Source: Toxonevra muliebris (Eukaryota; Arthropoda; Insecta; Diptera; Pallopteridae). Taken from it: a stretch of 64,000 bases of DNA. The translations under genes were made by a program, and so were the position numbers. This document shows positions 25,556 through 37,816 of this stretch, piece by piece (within the stretch, counting starts at the first letter, position 1; each line of letters starts with the position of its first letter). A model generated the notes under the pieces. The model was not told where the DNA came from, made no database searches, and was given only the letters and a program-made list of their open reading frames with translations. Location of the stretch: the NCBI GenBank assembly GCA_963691655.1, contig OY829327.1, positions 58,106,079 to 58,170,078 of the forward strand. Reading direction: 5' to 3'.

Positions 25556-25645
25556 ACAGCAGAGAATCAGTTGTTTTGTAGCTGAGCATATCTTACCATT
25601 CGCAGTAACAAATCATTTAAAATTTTTGATCATTTTTTGGCTGGT
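25556..25645 (+). pseudogene. Possible hAT-type transposase fragment
   Basis: One frame reads SCFVAEHILPFAVTNHL followed by FL, which resembles the block AF(V/I)AEH(D/N)LPF.V..HL found in hAT-type transposases related to ZMYM1/KIAA-like proteins in insect genomes. Frame breaks follow at once and no catalytic motif is seen. Short match, so moderate to low certainty. Confidence 0.35.
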
Positions 25646-28245
25646 TTGGCAAATTTTTTTTTTGTTGCTGGTGAATTATCGAGCATTGGGAATGGCTGGG
25701 CAATGACTGGATTCGTTTTTGCTTTTGGATGTTTATATTTCTTGTTTCTATGAAGCACGAAGGTACTGCTTCTGGTGTTCCTAGTACTTCTCTTGATTTT
25801 TCCCATGTGTATTTGTGTGTGAGTTTTTTATATGCTATTTGCAAAAGAATGCCTGTAAACGTCGCAAGAAGAAGAATACAAATATTCGCAAATGTGTTTT
25901 TTTTTTAAGTCACTTTCGCAGATGTTGAAACAAATTTAAATTTTTTTTTTTTTTTAATAAAAAATTCATTTATTTTGTTATTTAAGGCTATAATCTTTAG
26001 CCCATACTTCTTACGCAAAGAAATTGATTACCTTCTTTTTGTACAAAGCCAATAAATAAAAAATAAAAAAATAAACCACTTCGAAGCAAAAATTTATACT
26101 TTTAACGTGTAAACGATTTTTCACACTTCAGCGATGTTTTGTTCAACCACAAACAAGAAAACCAAAACCGAAGAAAAGCTCCTATATTACACCTTTCACA
26201 CCACATAGCACAATGGCCATTATTGTGTAGAATAAATGTCTCTAATTTCATAAATTTTTTGAAAATATAAAACTCACAACAGTGAAAACTTTGTTAATCA
26301 GTTTTTAATAGTCCTGGAGGGCGACAATAAAAAATGTGCACAATGAGCAAATAAAAAGAGAAAAGTTTGAGAGAGATTTTACATCGACAGGATGTGAAGC
26401 GAAAGCAGAAAAAAATTTATAAGAAACAAGGAGTGTGTAAAATTCTAGAAGGAAAGAGGGGAAGAATAACGCTTAGAAATTACATTAAGGTAGCCAGCAA
26501 CATTATTGTGCCCTGGCATTTAGGAGGTCGGTCATTAAATGTTGCCCACAGAGTAGTTATGTAGTTAACTTTTGAAATATTGACAGCAAAACAATTTAGT
26601 TAAGTGTGATCATCATTGTATTTACAATATTGCATGTGACCTAAGAGTTTTCTATGGCAATGTGGGTGGGTATACGTTTTTGCGTATAGGATAGTGTAAA
26701 ACACATACACACACACACACACACACATACTCGTATACATTAAGTTACATAAGTTTGCCACGAGTTTTTGTGGTTTTTTGTTAAACTTTATTTGGTTTAA
26801 AGTAACTTGCAGTAAATTGAATTTGGTTGCTATGCAAAGAGTTCTTTAAATGTGATAACTTAGTATAACAAATAATTTAGACCACAAAAGAAGAGTGCGA
26901 AAAATCTCTAAGCCGATTAAGGGATTAAATTGGTGAGAAATTTAAGGATGCATAAAGTTTGTACTTAGATGGGTAGAATTGCTGATTAACTGGAGAAGGA
27001 CTATGGGAATATGTCACTCCATATATGTAGTTACTGAATGTTTGTATTACATTTAAAGGGTCAACCTCGATAGCCGAGTGAGTAGTGCAAAAAACCGCAT
27101 GTTTTATCTACTTTAGTGTATTTATTTGAAATTCATATATTAATAATAAAAGAAAAGGGGAGTTGTCTAGGGGAATTGTATCCCTTTTCCTGTGAAAGAA
27201 CCATATAAGTCACGATTCGGCAATATTTTAATTAAATTCCAACCGGGTTTTTACAGTGCCCCATAGAACCTACAAATTTGTCCTAATTTTTATGGGCACA
27301 ATGAATAGTTTGAAAGAGAGGTGAGCCGATTTCTTGAATTCTGTTTTTAGCAATTTGCAACTCATTTGGCAAGTAACAGTGCCGAAGATTATCTTTAATG
27401 CAAAAATATAATTTTTCTACGTGGCACTGTGCTCGGAATTTAGACCTCTAGTTCTTAATTTTTTTATTGATTTAAAAAAATTGGTATTAATAAATTTTGA
27501 TGTAAAAAGCATAAATGTGATCTCAAAACACTAAAAAGTTTAATGGGCGTGGTTTTTAATGCCAGAAAGTTTGAATACCTAAAAATATTTTTTGTTGAAT
27601 AAACTTTTTATCAATTTGTTTTAAGTAATTAATTAATTGATTTTCTGACTAGTATGACGAGAAGTATTTCATTTATTTCCCCCCCCCCCCCTGTTTTTCA
27701 CAAATTTTTTACTTTGACTGTCGCTAACGTCTGTAATACGCATCATAACTGATGCATTTTTTTATCTTAGGAAATTCCATAAACGATATGATAAAATATA
27801 GCAACAAAAAGCAATTAAGGTGATAATTACACCCGTTTTGATTAAGGCTGTCTAGAGACACGCTTGGGATCTAGAGGGTTAAGTTAAGGTGTCAAATTTT
27901 AAGCTTTTGTAAGAATAAGCGCATGCAGACTAAAATTTCACATATTTATAAACTAATAGTTACATTTTTGGCTAAATGGGACCCTATTTGTAAGATTGGA
28001 ATAAACCAAAAGTTATATTTTTGACTAAGATTCTCTGTGTAAAATTTTAATGGGATTGTTCCATTAATAAGCCCGGTATTGGAAAGCAGAGAGATCCAAA
28101 AAAAAATTTAATATCAAAATTGAAATCAGCACCTTATTTATTATAAAAATAGCACTAGCAAGAAAACAAATTCTACCACAGAAAACCATGGAAACTGGTA
28201 AAGTTCTCTAGAAAAAAATAGAAATTTCTATATATTTTTCGATAA
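25646..28245. other. Non-coding stretch with a CA microsatellite, a C run and a SINE-head fragment
   Basis: Contains (CA)n at about 26700-26727 and an uninterrupted run of 13 C at about 27679-27691. At 27064-27093 CCTCGATAGCCGAGTGAGTAGTGC matches the tRNA-like head of the SINE at 38633. GGCTGTCTAGAGACAC near 27846 matches the SINE tail in inverted orientation. No gene is supported. Confidence 0.5.
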
Positions 28246-28360
28246 GGGTCCATTCACATATTACGTAACTCAATTTTGAGCCAGGTTCCAAATAAATTTT
28301 GTTCTTTCTTGACCTATCTACTTTGGTTTCCGCTCATTCTGAATGGGTTAACAAAATAGC
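28246..28360 (+). repeat. Dispersed repeat with TTTCTTGACCTATCTACTTTG, copy A
   Basis: GAGCCAGGTTC ... TTCTTGACCTATCTACTTTG ... CCGCTCATTC is shared with 62371-62445 (same strand) and, in part and inverted, with 40611-40690. It starts near GGTCCATTCACATATTACGT, a wording seen at ends of several arthropod DNA transposons (general knowledge, not checked). Confidence 0.55.
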
Positions 28361-28371
28361 AATACAATAAA

Positions 28372-28602
28372 ATGTGGTCAAGAAAAAAAAAACGTTTGCC
28401 CACCCAATCTCATTCTCATAGCTTTATGTATATGACAATTGTCAAAGATGGATTGAAAATTTTTTTTCCAAACATTGAGATTATTTTACGTATTTTTATA
28501 ACGTTATTTGCCACCGACGTTACAGATGAACAATCTTCCAAAAAATTTAAAATAATAAAAATAGGGAAATCCCAAGAAAAAAATGTCAAGAAAATTGTTT
28601 AG
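28372..28602 (+). pseudogene. hAT transposase C-terminal (dimerisation) fragment
   Basis: The 76-codon frame contains GLKIFFPNIEIILRIFITLF followed by DEQSSKKFKIIKIGKSQ. This follows the hAT C-terminal dimerisation pattern of ZMYM1-like transposases: FPN...LRI.LTL, a short loop, then ERSFSKLKLIKN. The conserved E-R-S-F-S reads E-Q-S-S-K here, a decayed version. The N-terminal BED finger and the catalytic region are not found next to it, so it is a 5'-truncated relic. A related but separate fragment lies on the other strand at 37817. Confidence 0.5.
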
Positions 28603-29610
28603 GCCATTTCTTTGAGCACAAAAATTACTGGGCTCGGAGGGATCTCTCCCAACTTACTCCTTGTTAATGATCCAATGATCTGTTGCGTCATAATAGTAAT
28701 GGTTGTAGTACTTACTTTACTTTGAACTACTAGATATGCATTTTCGTAATGAATAATAAAATTAATTGAATATTTCTGATTTTCTATTTTAGAGATTTTT
28801 CGTAATTTATTTTTGTATACCTAGCGGATTATCATACAGAAACGTCACTGTACTGTCTGCAGTAGGACTGTAAGATGTGCACAGTAGGACTGTAAAATGT
28901 GCACACTCAAATTCGTGCATATTTGCACTTTCTCCATTTACCAAATAATTTCAACAAACTTATAATTAGTTTAAATATTTTACGTGTTGTTTTCTTTCAA
29001 ATTAAAGTTTTCACAGATAATCAAAATTTGTATGATATAAAATTGTGCACACATTGTCACTACTTCCCCAAAATTCTCGTTTAAATTCATTTTTTATAGT
29101 TTCGAAATTTTCTGAAAAGTTGCGTTAAGTTTCATTGTTGTTCTTGATTGTTATTTTTTGCAGTTGTGCGTTCTGCGTTTATTTCACTTTTACTTTTATT
29201 TCAAGTTTCTCGTTTTGTGGAAATGCAAATAAATTCTGTGAATGCAAAAAACCCCAAACAAGAATAAACTTTTTATTGTGAAACACAAACATATTTTATA
29301 AAATAATTTAAAATTAAATTTCTCCAAATTTATGATTAAATTGTGTGAATAAAATATTATTAATACTTTTTAATTAATTACCTTTTGCATTGCCGATGCT
29401 ATAAGAAGTATTCACTATGATTTGGCACAGAATTTGTGTTGAATAAATTTCATCAGGCACCGCAAGTAACTACTCTTTGAGTCGATACATATGAAAAGCA
29501 CCTAAGTTTACTTCGAAACATTTTTGAGATTTTTATCTTAGCAGATATTTCTCCAAACTAACAAATACTTTCAAAAAATCTAAGCCAACATAAGTCTATT
29601 GGATAAAAAA
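28603..29610. other. Non-coding stretch, nothing recognised
   Basis: AT-rich. A 19-bp direct duplication, CAGTAGGACTGTAAGATGTG / CAGTAGGACTGTAAAATGTG, occurs near 28860-28900. No gene supported. Confidence 0.4.
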
Positions 29611-29612
29611 AA

Positions 29613-29692
29613 AACGCCGCTTCGGTAGTCTAGTAGCAACGTGCTAGACTATCATCCCCGGGGTTCCAGGTTCGATTCCCGGCGAGGGCATG
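29613..29692 (+). repeat. tRNA-like SINE head (pseudo-tRNA)
   Basis: GTAGTCTAGTAGCAACGTGC is A-box-like, and GGTTCGATTCC is a perfect RNA polymerase III B box. CTAGTAGCAACGTGCTAG can form an arm. The head is close to that of the SINE at 38633 (shared TAGTCTAGT...GCTAGACT...CATC). The acceptor halves (GCCGCTT and CGAGGGC) do not pair properly, so a functional tRNA is unlikely. The body downstream differs from the SINE, so it may belong to another family. Confidence 0.5.
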
Positions 29693-30954
29693 ACCGTACG
29701 CTTTTCTTTAAAAAAAATTATTTTTCTGCTATTTAAACTAATAGCGAAAAACCTTTCTCATATAAAAATAATTTCTTCTGCGTATCGCCAGCCGACTGTA
29801 TAAAAGAACACAAATGCAGGAGCGACGCCAATTATGGTAAAACATTTAGGTACTACGCTGTTTTTTGTGTTTATTTAATTATATTTATTAATACTTTAAC
29901 TTAGAATATAATTAACAGAAAAGTCGAGAGCAAAATACACAAGCGCAGCAACCGGCTGCAGATCGAAGGGAATAATAATAAGTGCAGTGCTGCCATGTGT
30001 GAGTTATAAATAACGAAATGCTGGTTTTTTCTTTAGTTATTTATTAATGCTCCTTGCTCGGAAGCAATCTTAAAACGAGCCAGTTTACAAAAACATATGT
30101 ATATAGATCAGTTCATAAATGTTAAATACATATGTGTAGTGACCGATGCATAGTTTGGTATATAAAATTTATTGATACACATTTATGATACAGGATATCG
30201 TATAAAAATAAATGTTTGTTTGGTTAAGCGACGCTGGGTCGTCTTATTATACTTATTGATAATACTGACGGGCAGGTCAATTTACTTATTTTGTATTTCT
30301 ATTTAGTGTATTTAGGTATTTTGGTTTATTAATGAATTTCCATATGATGTTGATGTGAAATTTAATACGAACTTGTTATAAGGTTATCGAGTAAATAACT
30401 CGTATATACCTAATATATAACTTGTGCAACTTGAATTTTTGATAGGTGGCGCACAGAGCTGCCACATACATACACAAAAAGTGCCATCTTGAGGGTAATG
30501 GTACGAAACAGTCAAATCCACACGTTCTCCACACAACTGTAAATCCATCCAAATGTCAGCCTTGACACAAACGAGATGCAAAATGATGAAAAACTTTGAT
30601 CCTGAGCAACGTCAAAAAGATGACAGCCCCATCAACTCGATATCATCTGCGGTAGGCCAATCACCTGCTCAGATGATAACAAAATTAATGAAACTAAGAC
30701 TAGGCATGATGCTTAGTAGAAACCCTAAGTTGCCAAGAGGAATAAAAGGAAAATAAAATGTAAATATCGAAGATTTTTTTCAAAATTACCTAAGTCCTAG
30801 TATGCCTGTAAATCTAATATGCCTCACATCACATCACATCACTTGACTGATATTATATATAAATTTTCTAGTTTGTTTGAGTGATATTTAACAGTATTCA
30901 TGAAAGTTTATAGTCAAAGTTACAACAGCGTATGTAGAACAGTGTGGGCAATTT
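29693..30954. other. Non-coding stretch before the LINE 3' end
   Basis: A 67-codon frame at 30553-30756 (Met/Lys-rich) has no recognised domain. A (CACAT)n run at 30822-30842 could be the simple-sequence tail of the minus-strand LINE. Between 30060 and 30250 there are TATAAA and AATAAA words, but no LTR pair was found. Confidence 0.35.
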
Positions 30955-33232
30955 CTCACATTTTCCCGATAGTTTTAAGCATTTTTGGATATCAAAATGT
31001 GGTATGTAGATGCCTGAGCCTACATTTCCGTTAAATTTCGATCCGTCAGTAAAAATCTTGACACTGTCCATTAATCATCGGGATGGACCAACGGTCCCTT
31101 GACGGGAACCTTACTTTAAAGTTTCTGTCGAACCTGAGCTGTGATTTTATGGTGTATTGACCTCTATGCCCGTAAGGTCTAAATCTAAAACCGATAGATT
31201 CTTTAAGTACTGACTTTATAACAACACTTTTTGCGAAAAGATCTATGGGCATTAGTTGCAGTGATACATTTAGTGCGACATTTGGTGTGCTTTTAAAAGT
31301 TCCGGTAATGCCTATTTCCATAAGACGTAGGACTTTTTCCAATTTGGTCAAATATGATTTGGTTTCGTGAGAAGTCCACCAAACTAAAATTCCATACAGT
31401 AGTATGGGTCTCACTATTGAAATTAAAATCCAATAAGTGCTTTTGGGTTTCAGACCCCAAACCTTACCAAACAAAGATTTGCATGTGTTGTAGGCATTAT
31501 GGACCTTTGCCACTCGCTGATCTATGTTAGGTTTCCAGTTTTGCCTACTATCCAGAACCATGCCTAGAAAGCTTGCTTGTTTGAATAATTTTAAAATGGT
31601 TTCATCCAGCCTTCTGGGATTTTATATTTCCTTGTGAAAAGTACCAGACTGGTATTCATCGGGCTTATATTTAACCCCTTGCTTCTAGCGCAAATGCTTA
31701 TATCTCTTAGTGCATTCTGCATGATATCACTTATTACATTTACAAATTTTCCTGAAACTAGAAAAACTACATCATCAGCGTAGTCCACAGCCTCTATGAA
31801 AATCTTTGAAAATTAATTATTTCCGATTATTTGATTAATTTACTATATAGAAAAACAACAATGAACCTATTTCTAAATAACATTTATTTAAAAATTAAAT
31901 GTTTACCAGCACTTAGAAAGAAAAATTGTAAAACGTAAACATGCGTCGTCGATTCGAGGTTTCATTCTGATTCCAGGGTTAATGCATTGATAATAGCGCA
32001 TTTCGTGACATTATTAAACGCCCCCTCTATATTAAAGAATGCTCCTAAAGTATATTACCTGTGCTGAAGTGAGTATTCAATTTTGCTCACTACCGCGTGC
32101 AACGCTGTCTCCACAGATTTACCTTTTTGGTAAGTATGCTACGTATGCGATATCGCGCCTTCTGGGAGTGCTTCCCTTAGATAGGACTCGATTAAACGTT
32201 CTAGTGTTTTAAGTAAAAATCGGTATGTAGTACTTTGCCTTAGGATGATTACTTTTGCCACTTTTAGGAATAAAAACTACTCTTGCTTCTTGCCAGGAGG
32301 TTGGAATAACGATTAGCTTCAGATATGCAGTGAAAATTGCCCTTATCCATTCAAAAACTATATATCCACACAGTTTTGAAGTTTTGCCGGATAGATATTG
32401 TCTGGACCAGCTGATTTATAGGGTTTAAATGAGCAAATCGCCCAGTTTACCCTATAAAAATTGAATAACTTAGGTATATCAGAATACTCCGAATGATTGT
32501 TATTTTTAGTATTGACCACTAGAGTTTTGTTACTACAGCGTGGAAATTGCGTATTAATCAAAAGGTCTATTGTGTTGTTGTTGCTTTCTGTCCAGGTTCC
32601 ATTGTCCCTTTGTAACAGTGACTGAGCAACCGCATTTTTGTTAATAATTTCCTGAGTCGTCCAGTCTCTGATTGGTTGGTTGTTGGTTCACAGCCCCGAT
32701 TTCCAAGACATAGATTATGGTTGTTAATAAAATATAAAAGTGATTCACCTCTTTCGTTGCAGTGGCTACTGCCTCATAGCGGATTCTGAGCGTTTGCATC
32801 ACATCCTAAAATAACATTCAAATGTTTGTCCTCGGCCTGCTCCACGATTTGTATAACTTCAGATGACGGACAGTTCGTGTTGTGGGACATGTACGCCGAC
32901 ACCAATAGGAAGTATTTTCCTTTCTGATTTTGGCCAATAACTGTTGTTAGATCATTTGAGCCACAGTTTGATGCAGTACAGCAGAAGCCGCACTACGGTG
33001 ATGTAGGTTTACTTGTAAAATTTTCATCATCATCAGGGGGTGCAACATGTATAACAGTGGAGTTTAATTCATCTATTGTGCTGGCTTTATTAGTGTTGGT
33101 ACTGGGCTCATACACCAGATTGTCCCCTGTGAGATGAACCTCAGTTGTTGCTTTAGTTAGGAGATCTACCTCCTTTTCAACCTCATTTACTTCGAAAGTG
33201 TTATCATTTTCGTCGGCTAGAAGCCCTTTTTT
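30955..33232 (-). pseudogene. LOA/I-group LINE: ORF1 tail, endonuclease, reverse transcriptase and RNase H remnants
   Basis: Read on the minus strand from 33232 downward. (1) An acidic 70-odd residue tail (about 33232-33015) ends in a stop just past the start of the next frame, like the ORF1/ORF2 overlap of such LINEs. (2) An APE-type endonuclease: VNLHHRSAASAVLHQTVA at the start, later LLVSAYM and VILGCDANA (the GDxNA motif), then RGESLLYFI. (3) Reverse transcriptase: WQEARVVFIPK; motif A as FFNIEGAFNNV (about 32010-32042), where the catalytic Asp of FxDIEGAF is Asn; then the intact YADD box (about 31770-31788) and KSLFGK.WGLKPKS...RPILLYGILVWW. (4) RNase H start: KIFTDGSKFN..VGSGIY (about 31000-31060), then it breaks off. 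The EN-RT-RNH order fits LOA or I clades. Stops, frameshifts and the Asp-to-Asn change show it is dead. Confidence 0.85.
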
Positions 33233-33642
33233 CTAAACTTAAATTATTTTTTTTTATAGTTTATAATTTACAGAAAAAATAATAAACGGATTCCGTGGAT
33301 TACTTGCTGTGACCAGGTGAGCGCGATAAGTACTGATATCCAGACAGTGGTCTTAAACTTGACCTCGCTAAACCTGAGATAAAAAAATTTTGTAAGTCTT
33401 TTTTCACGTTTATAGCACTTGCAAAAGGTTTCATTGATTGAAACAACAGCCAGACATCTACAGAAAATTTAATCAAAAGTATTTATTTCATAGTTATCCC
33501 TCAAATCATTTATTTCATATTTTAGCTATCATAAGCCAATTGTATTATTCCTCGAAATTTAAAACACGAATTCTTAGCACTGATATTTCCAATTTTTAAT
33601 TATATAATTTAAATTTAGTATATTTTGTTTTGAAATTTGAAA
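33233..33642. other. Non-coding gap between LINE and SINE
   Basis: AT-rich, no motif recognised. Confidence 0.4.
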
Positions 33643-33652
33643 TAATTCAAAG

Positions 33653-33861
33653 CAAGGTTAGGTTAGATGGGAGTGGCTGTCTAGAGACATAAAAGGCCTA
33701 TTATGATAACACATAGTTGGACCTACAGTTTAACGCCGGAGTATACTTTTACCCTTTCTTATAATTCTCATACACTTCATATTAATAGTAAATATAAGAA
33801 GGTAACCCGAAAGTCCCGAGTGAAAGTCTAGTGCACTACCCACTAGACTATTGAGGTCGAT
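33653..33861 (-). mobile_element. tRNA-derived SINE, minus strand, internally deleted copy
   Basis: The minus strand reads a tRNA-like head (CCTCAATAGTCTAGTGGGTA with a good A box), a body with GAAGTGTATGAGAATTATAA and GGCGTTAAACTGTAGGTCC, and the tail CAGCCACTCC..CTAACCTAACC. It matches the copy at 38633-38940 but lacks about 35 bp carrying the B box. Ten-base direct repeats TAATTCAAAG flank it (33643-33652 and 33862-33871), which fixes both ends. Confidence 0.85.
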
Positions 33862-33871
33862 TAATTCAAAG

Positions 33872-36725
33872 GAAACTTTCTTCTAATCTAAATTTATCCA
33901 GGGCTGCATTTAAAAGTTAAAAAAAGGGTATTTACTCTATATATTTTATATCACTTTTACAGTGTGTCCCATGACACTTTTAGTTTTTTCTTAAATTTTT
34001 ATAAAAAATAAGGGAATATGAAAATCAAAAACTGAAGAAAAATGGTTATCCAGTGGTTGTCTACAACTCATTGGCTTTGTTTTTTAAACCCTTTATAAAG
34101 GACAAACAAACATATTTTGGAGTACGAAATTCGGTATCATGATTATGCAAGTGCTAAATAAGAAGGTTTACTGTACTAAAGCTTTTCATCAATCCCTTTT
34201 AAAGTTTGGGAGTGAAATGATTGATATTAGTTTTTTCCTTAATTGATAAATAAAAGACTGATCCCTGTGGGTCAGTCACTTTGCAGCTTTCGCTCCAGTC
34301 TGCAGATTCCCTAAAATTTTCAATTTTATTATGAGAATCAGTTTTCGCAGACCACCTCAAAAGTTTTAAATCGATTCCAGGTCTAGTAATTATTGCAGGG
34401 TCCTTCTAGACATCAATTTTGGTACCATGAAACGATTTTTCTGCGAATTTACTTGTATGATAAGGAAGTGGTAAAGTGCTGTAGAGGGACGCAAATGATT
34501 AGTTGACCCTAGAAAATCGTGTTGTACCATTGGAATGCAAAAAAGTGTTATTCTACTTGGTATTAAAACAATTAAGTACTAGCATGAACAATATTTTCAG
34601 AATAGGGTCCAATTCACTTTTACCAGGATATTATTTCTTAAGTACTGCTGTTTTTATGAACAACACACTTTTTAGATTGTAGGCGATTCTTATTTCTTGC
34701 AATTATAATAAAATTAAAAACAAATATTTTTTATTTAACAAAAATTAAATTTAATTGATAGGCTTTAAATGAACAATGATGCCAGAAGAATTTCAAAAAA
34801 CGAGAATTACAAAGACAGTTATTTTCACTGAATACTATTATTGAAAGGAACTACCACTACCGTCCTATATACTTTTTGCCATTCTTCTTTGACACTTTTA
34901 GTGCATATTGCCCATATTTTCTGACATCTAATATGAACTGTGTCTGTTTTTCATATGAAAACATTTTTTGTTGAAAATTTTTTTTATGTTCTTCTTCTCT
35001 TTTAATATTTTTAATTTGGGAAAAAAAAATATTTTTCTTATGCTTTGGATACCTAAGGCTTCAGGGTGTAATTTTATTTCAATATATCGGTAAAAAAAAT
35101 TGTTTTGAAGATTTCTTGCTTGCTCGTAATGCTGCTGCTATTTTTATGAACATAACTGTATGTGTCCGATGTATGTTTCTATTTATTGCCCAACCAGTAT
35201 TTTGCCATAACTTTCAAATTGGCTTTGTTTGTTCAGGGTTTTACTTAAACTTTTAAGAATTCAACTTTATCCCCAAGTATACATGGGACATGATTTAATC
35301 TAGTGTCCACGTATACTATCTACTATCTGAATTACCGTTACAAAAATATTTTTGCCACTAAACGACCAAGTTCACAGTTTTTCATTCTAGTTTCATTCTA
35401 TACGTTAGTTATGCCTAAGAAATGCGAATAAAGGATAACAAATACGCAACGATGAAGAAGGTCAATATATCCTCAATTTTCACACACACAAAAAAAGGCA
35501 CTTACAATGATTTCGATCAGTCAATGGCAATGCTGGAAACTTCGTACACTGCAATAATTTCGATAAGCATTTTTTACTCTACCCATCGTCATCTTTTATT
35601 TCCTAGACATTTTTCTTTCTCTTATTTTATTGCTTAGGTTTTTTCTTCTCAAATTGAATCTTTTGAAAGGAAATTGAAAACTGTTTTATGTGAGCGTGAG
35701 AAATAGTTTTAATTTTCTCATAAAAAACTTATGAATTATTTACTGCCATTTGTGTTCGCACCTTCCCATTTCATTTGCATTCCATTCAATTTTATACTTT
35801 ATTTATTTTCTTTTCTGCATTCAATCATACTTTTTATCCACAGGATATTCCATATTTCCTTCCTGTGGTTCTAATGTTGCACCTACAACTTGCTCATTTG
35901 ATGCAGGCATGCGACACCGTTGCCTCACCAGAGTTGCCACAGCACCTTGCATGACTTGGAATTTTTACAATTGTGCTCGCTGCATTCAAAGCTTTCAAAG
36001 TGTGCGTGCAATGTGATGCAACTTTTAAAAATATATATATAAATTTTTTTACTTCAATATATGCGGAGATTTGGGGGGAAAATCCCCCGCCCCCAATGCC
36101 GATGAAAATCTCATACATTTTGATCGTTGGTCAGGAATCAACGAAACATGTTAAAGAGGCAAAAAATTTAATCCCCCCTACCCCTTCGAGAATGTGTATA
36201 TGAATTTATTTGTTTGTGGTTTTATTTGTGTTGGTGTGTTTGTGGGAATTTAATTTTATTAATTACTTTAACACACATGAGTTAGATAATTTCGAGTATG
36301 CAATAAATCGCTTTTTATCACGTCACGTCATATTTTATTGCATATGTATATGTATGTGAATTAATTAAATTGCGTTCGCTAATTATTGCACATTAGGGAT
36401 ATATGTATTTGTAATCCCTATCGCTGGTGATTGATAATAACTACATAATAATTAAGTTACATAAATTAAATAACGCGTGCATTCTTATTTGTTATCGCCA
36501 TAACGTAAATGTAAGTAACAAATGCATGGACTATTGCATTGAAGGTCAGGGTTTAATTCCTCGATAAGGCGTGAGTAAATGCTTTATCCGATTTAATTTC
36601 CACACTCTATTTAAAGCAACGAATGAGCTCTGGCATACAGCTATACTGCAGCCAAACGTTTGCATAGCGCAATGATAACACAGCGCAACAAATTTTCAAC
36701 TTTTTTTTCGTACCTGCCTAGGAAT
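33872..36725. other. Non-coding region, nothing firmly recognised
   Basis: Looks like ordinary fly intron or intergenic DNA. A near-perfect hairpin, GACTGATCC-CTGT-GGGTCAGTC, sits at about 34255-34277. GGGTTTAATTCC near 36549 resembles a lone B box. Open frames such as 35422-35637 and 35750-36016 lack motif support. Confidence 0.4.
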
Positions 36726-36736
36726 AGGCGTGGCGA

Positions 36737-36758
36737 AGTGGTGCGAAAACGCACCACT
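36737..36758. other. Perfect 9-bp-stem hairpin
   Basis: AGTGGTGCG and CGCACCACT are exact inverse complements separated by an AAAA loop. Surroundings give no polymerase III boxes or transposon end, so the role is unknown. Confidence 0.7.
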
Positions 36759-36879
36759 GTCAGTTAACGAGTTCACTTTTGGTGAAAATTTGAAAGTTTG
36801 TGTTTTTATTGTTGGACTGAAAAAGTCATTAAATTTGTAATTGTAATTGTTTTAACATGTATTTTTAGTAAGTACGCAG

Positions 36880-37308
36880 TTAACTCAATGTAAAAAATAT
36901 AATTTGTAATTTATTTTTGACAAAAAAGTTTAAAAAAAAACGTTCGCAAAATTGAGTGATCTCAAAAGTATTGTTTGGAGTGGGTGTCTTAGAAGCATTT
37001 TGAAAAAAATGATACATTGCATTTTGTGCATATGTATTGTATGTTGTATGATTGTGGCAGTGTTTGCGTCTCCTACGGGAACCATCTGGTCCCGCAGCAA
37101 CACAATGAACGATACGGTCAAGTCGAATGGCATTGTTGATGACTTCTCTTCTACAAGCAACCTTGACGGTTAGAAGAATAAATTCAGTAACTGAAACTGG
37201 AAAATCAAATTTAGGCATTAGCGACTTTTTATAGTTCAAGAGGGATTTTGATTTATAGCATTTTTGACATCTTGGTCTCCAAGAAAAGGTTGGTTGGACC
37301 AAAACCAA
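36880..37308 (-). pseudogene. Unidentified 142-codon open frame, possible hAT C-terminal relic
   Basis: The minus-strand frame is unusually long for the window. It contains LMPKFDFPVSVTE, which recalls the LPVSVAE(G)ERSF block of hAT dimerisation domains, but what follows (FILLTVKV) would need a frame change to fit. It lies in the right order and strand, downstream of the hAT-like fragment at 37817-37970. The remainder, rich in His, Asn and Arg, is not recognised. An alternative plus-strand frame (36952-37173) has a hydrophobic Cys/Ile stretch near its start and is equally unproven. Confidence 0.2.
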
Positions 37309-37816
37309 TCAACTGCGGGAAATGAGTTATAAGCCGAAACAAACAATATGCCAATGAATTTACAGATTCGATTAACACTAAAAGTCGTGCGAATTGCATA
37401 TGTAATGTGGGAAATGTAAAGAATTTAATTAAAACAAAAAATAGAATAAACAAAAAACAAATCTTTTTCGCACCATTGACAATTAATGGGTTAAACAATC
37501 ATATCAATAAAAACTTTTGAAAAACTTTTTACAATGAAATGAATGTTAGCGAAGGTAAAACTGGACTCGGGTTTGCTCTAACGCTTCTAGTTTCCTTACG
37601 ACCAATAAAGGGTTAAGTGAAGAACTAAAACTAAAAGACTTTGTCTACCTTTAAAAAAAACTAATAAATTCCCATTGAGGTCCACAGATCCATGAGGCCA
37701 TCAAAGGCACAATATTTCTGTTTTGATGAAAATTTGTAACAAGAAATGGGGATCAGAGAATACGAATCCGGGTTTGGGTTTACGCTATCACCTCTGGTAT
37801 CCAAACGGCTCCGAAA

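Noticed and set aside
29613..29692. Functional tRNA gene
   Set aside because: B box is perfect, but the acceptor stem does not pair and the head matches a SINE found elsewhere in the window.
29980..30300. Solo LTR suggested by TATAAA and AATAAA words
   Set aside because: No paired LTR, primer-binding site, polypurine tract or terminal duplication found.
36952..37173. Plus-strand 73-codon ORF with a Cys/Ile hydrophobic stretch
   Set aside because: Overlaps an equally long minus-strand frame; no family recognised, so neither can be preferred as a real gene.
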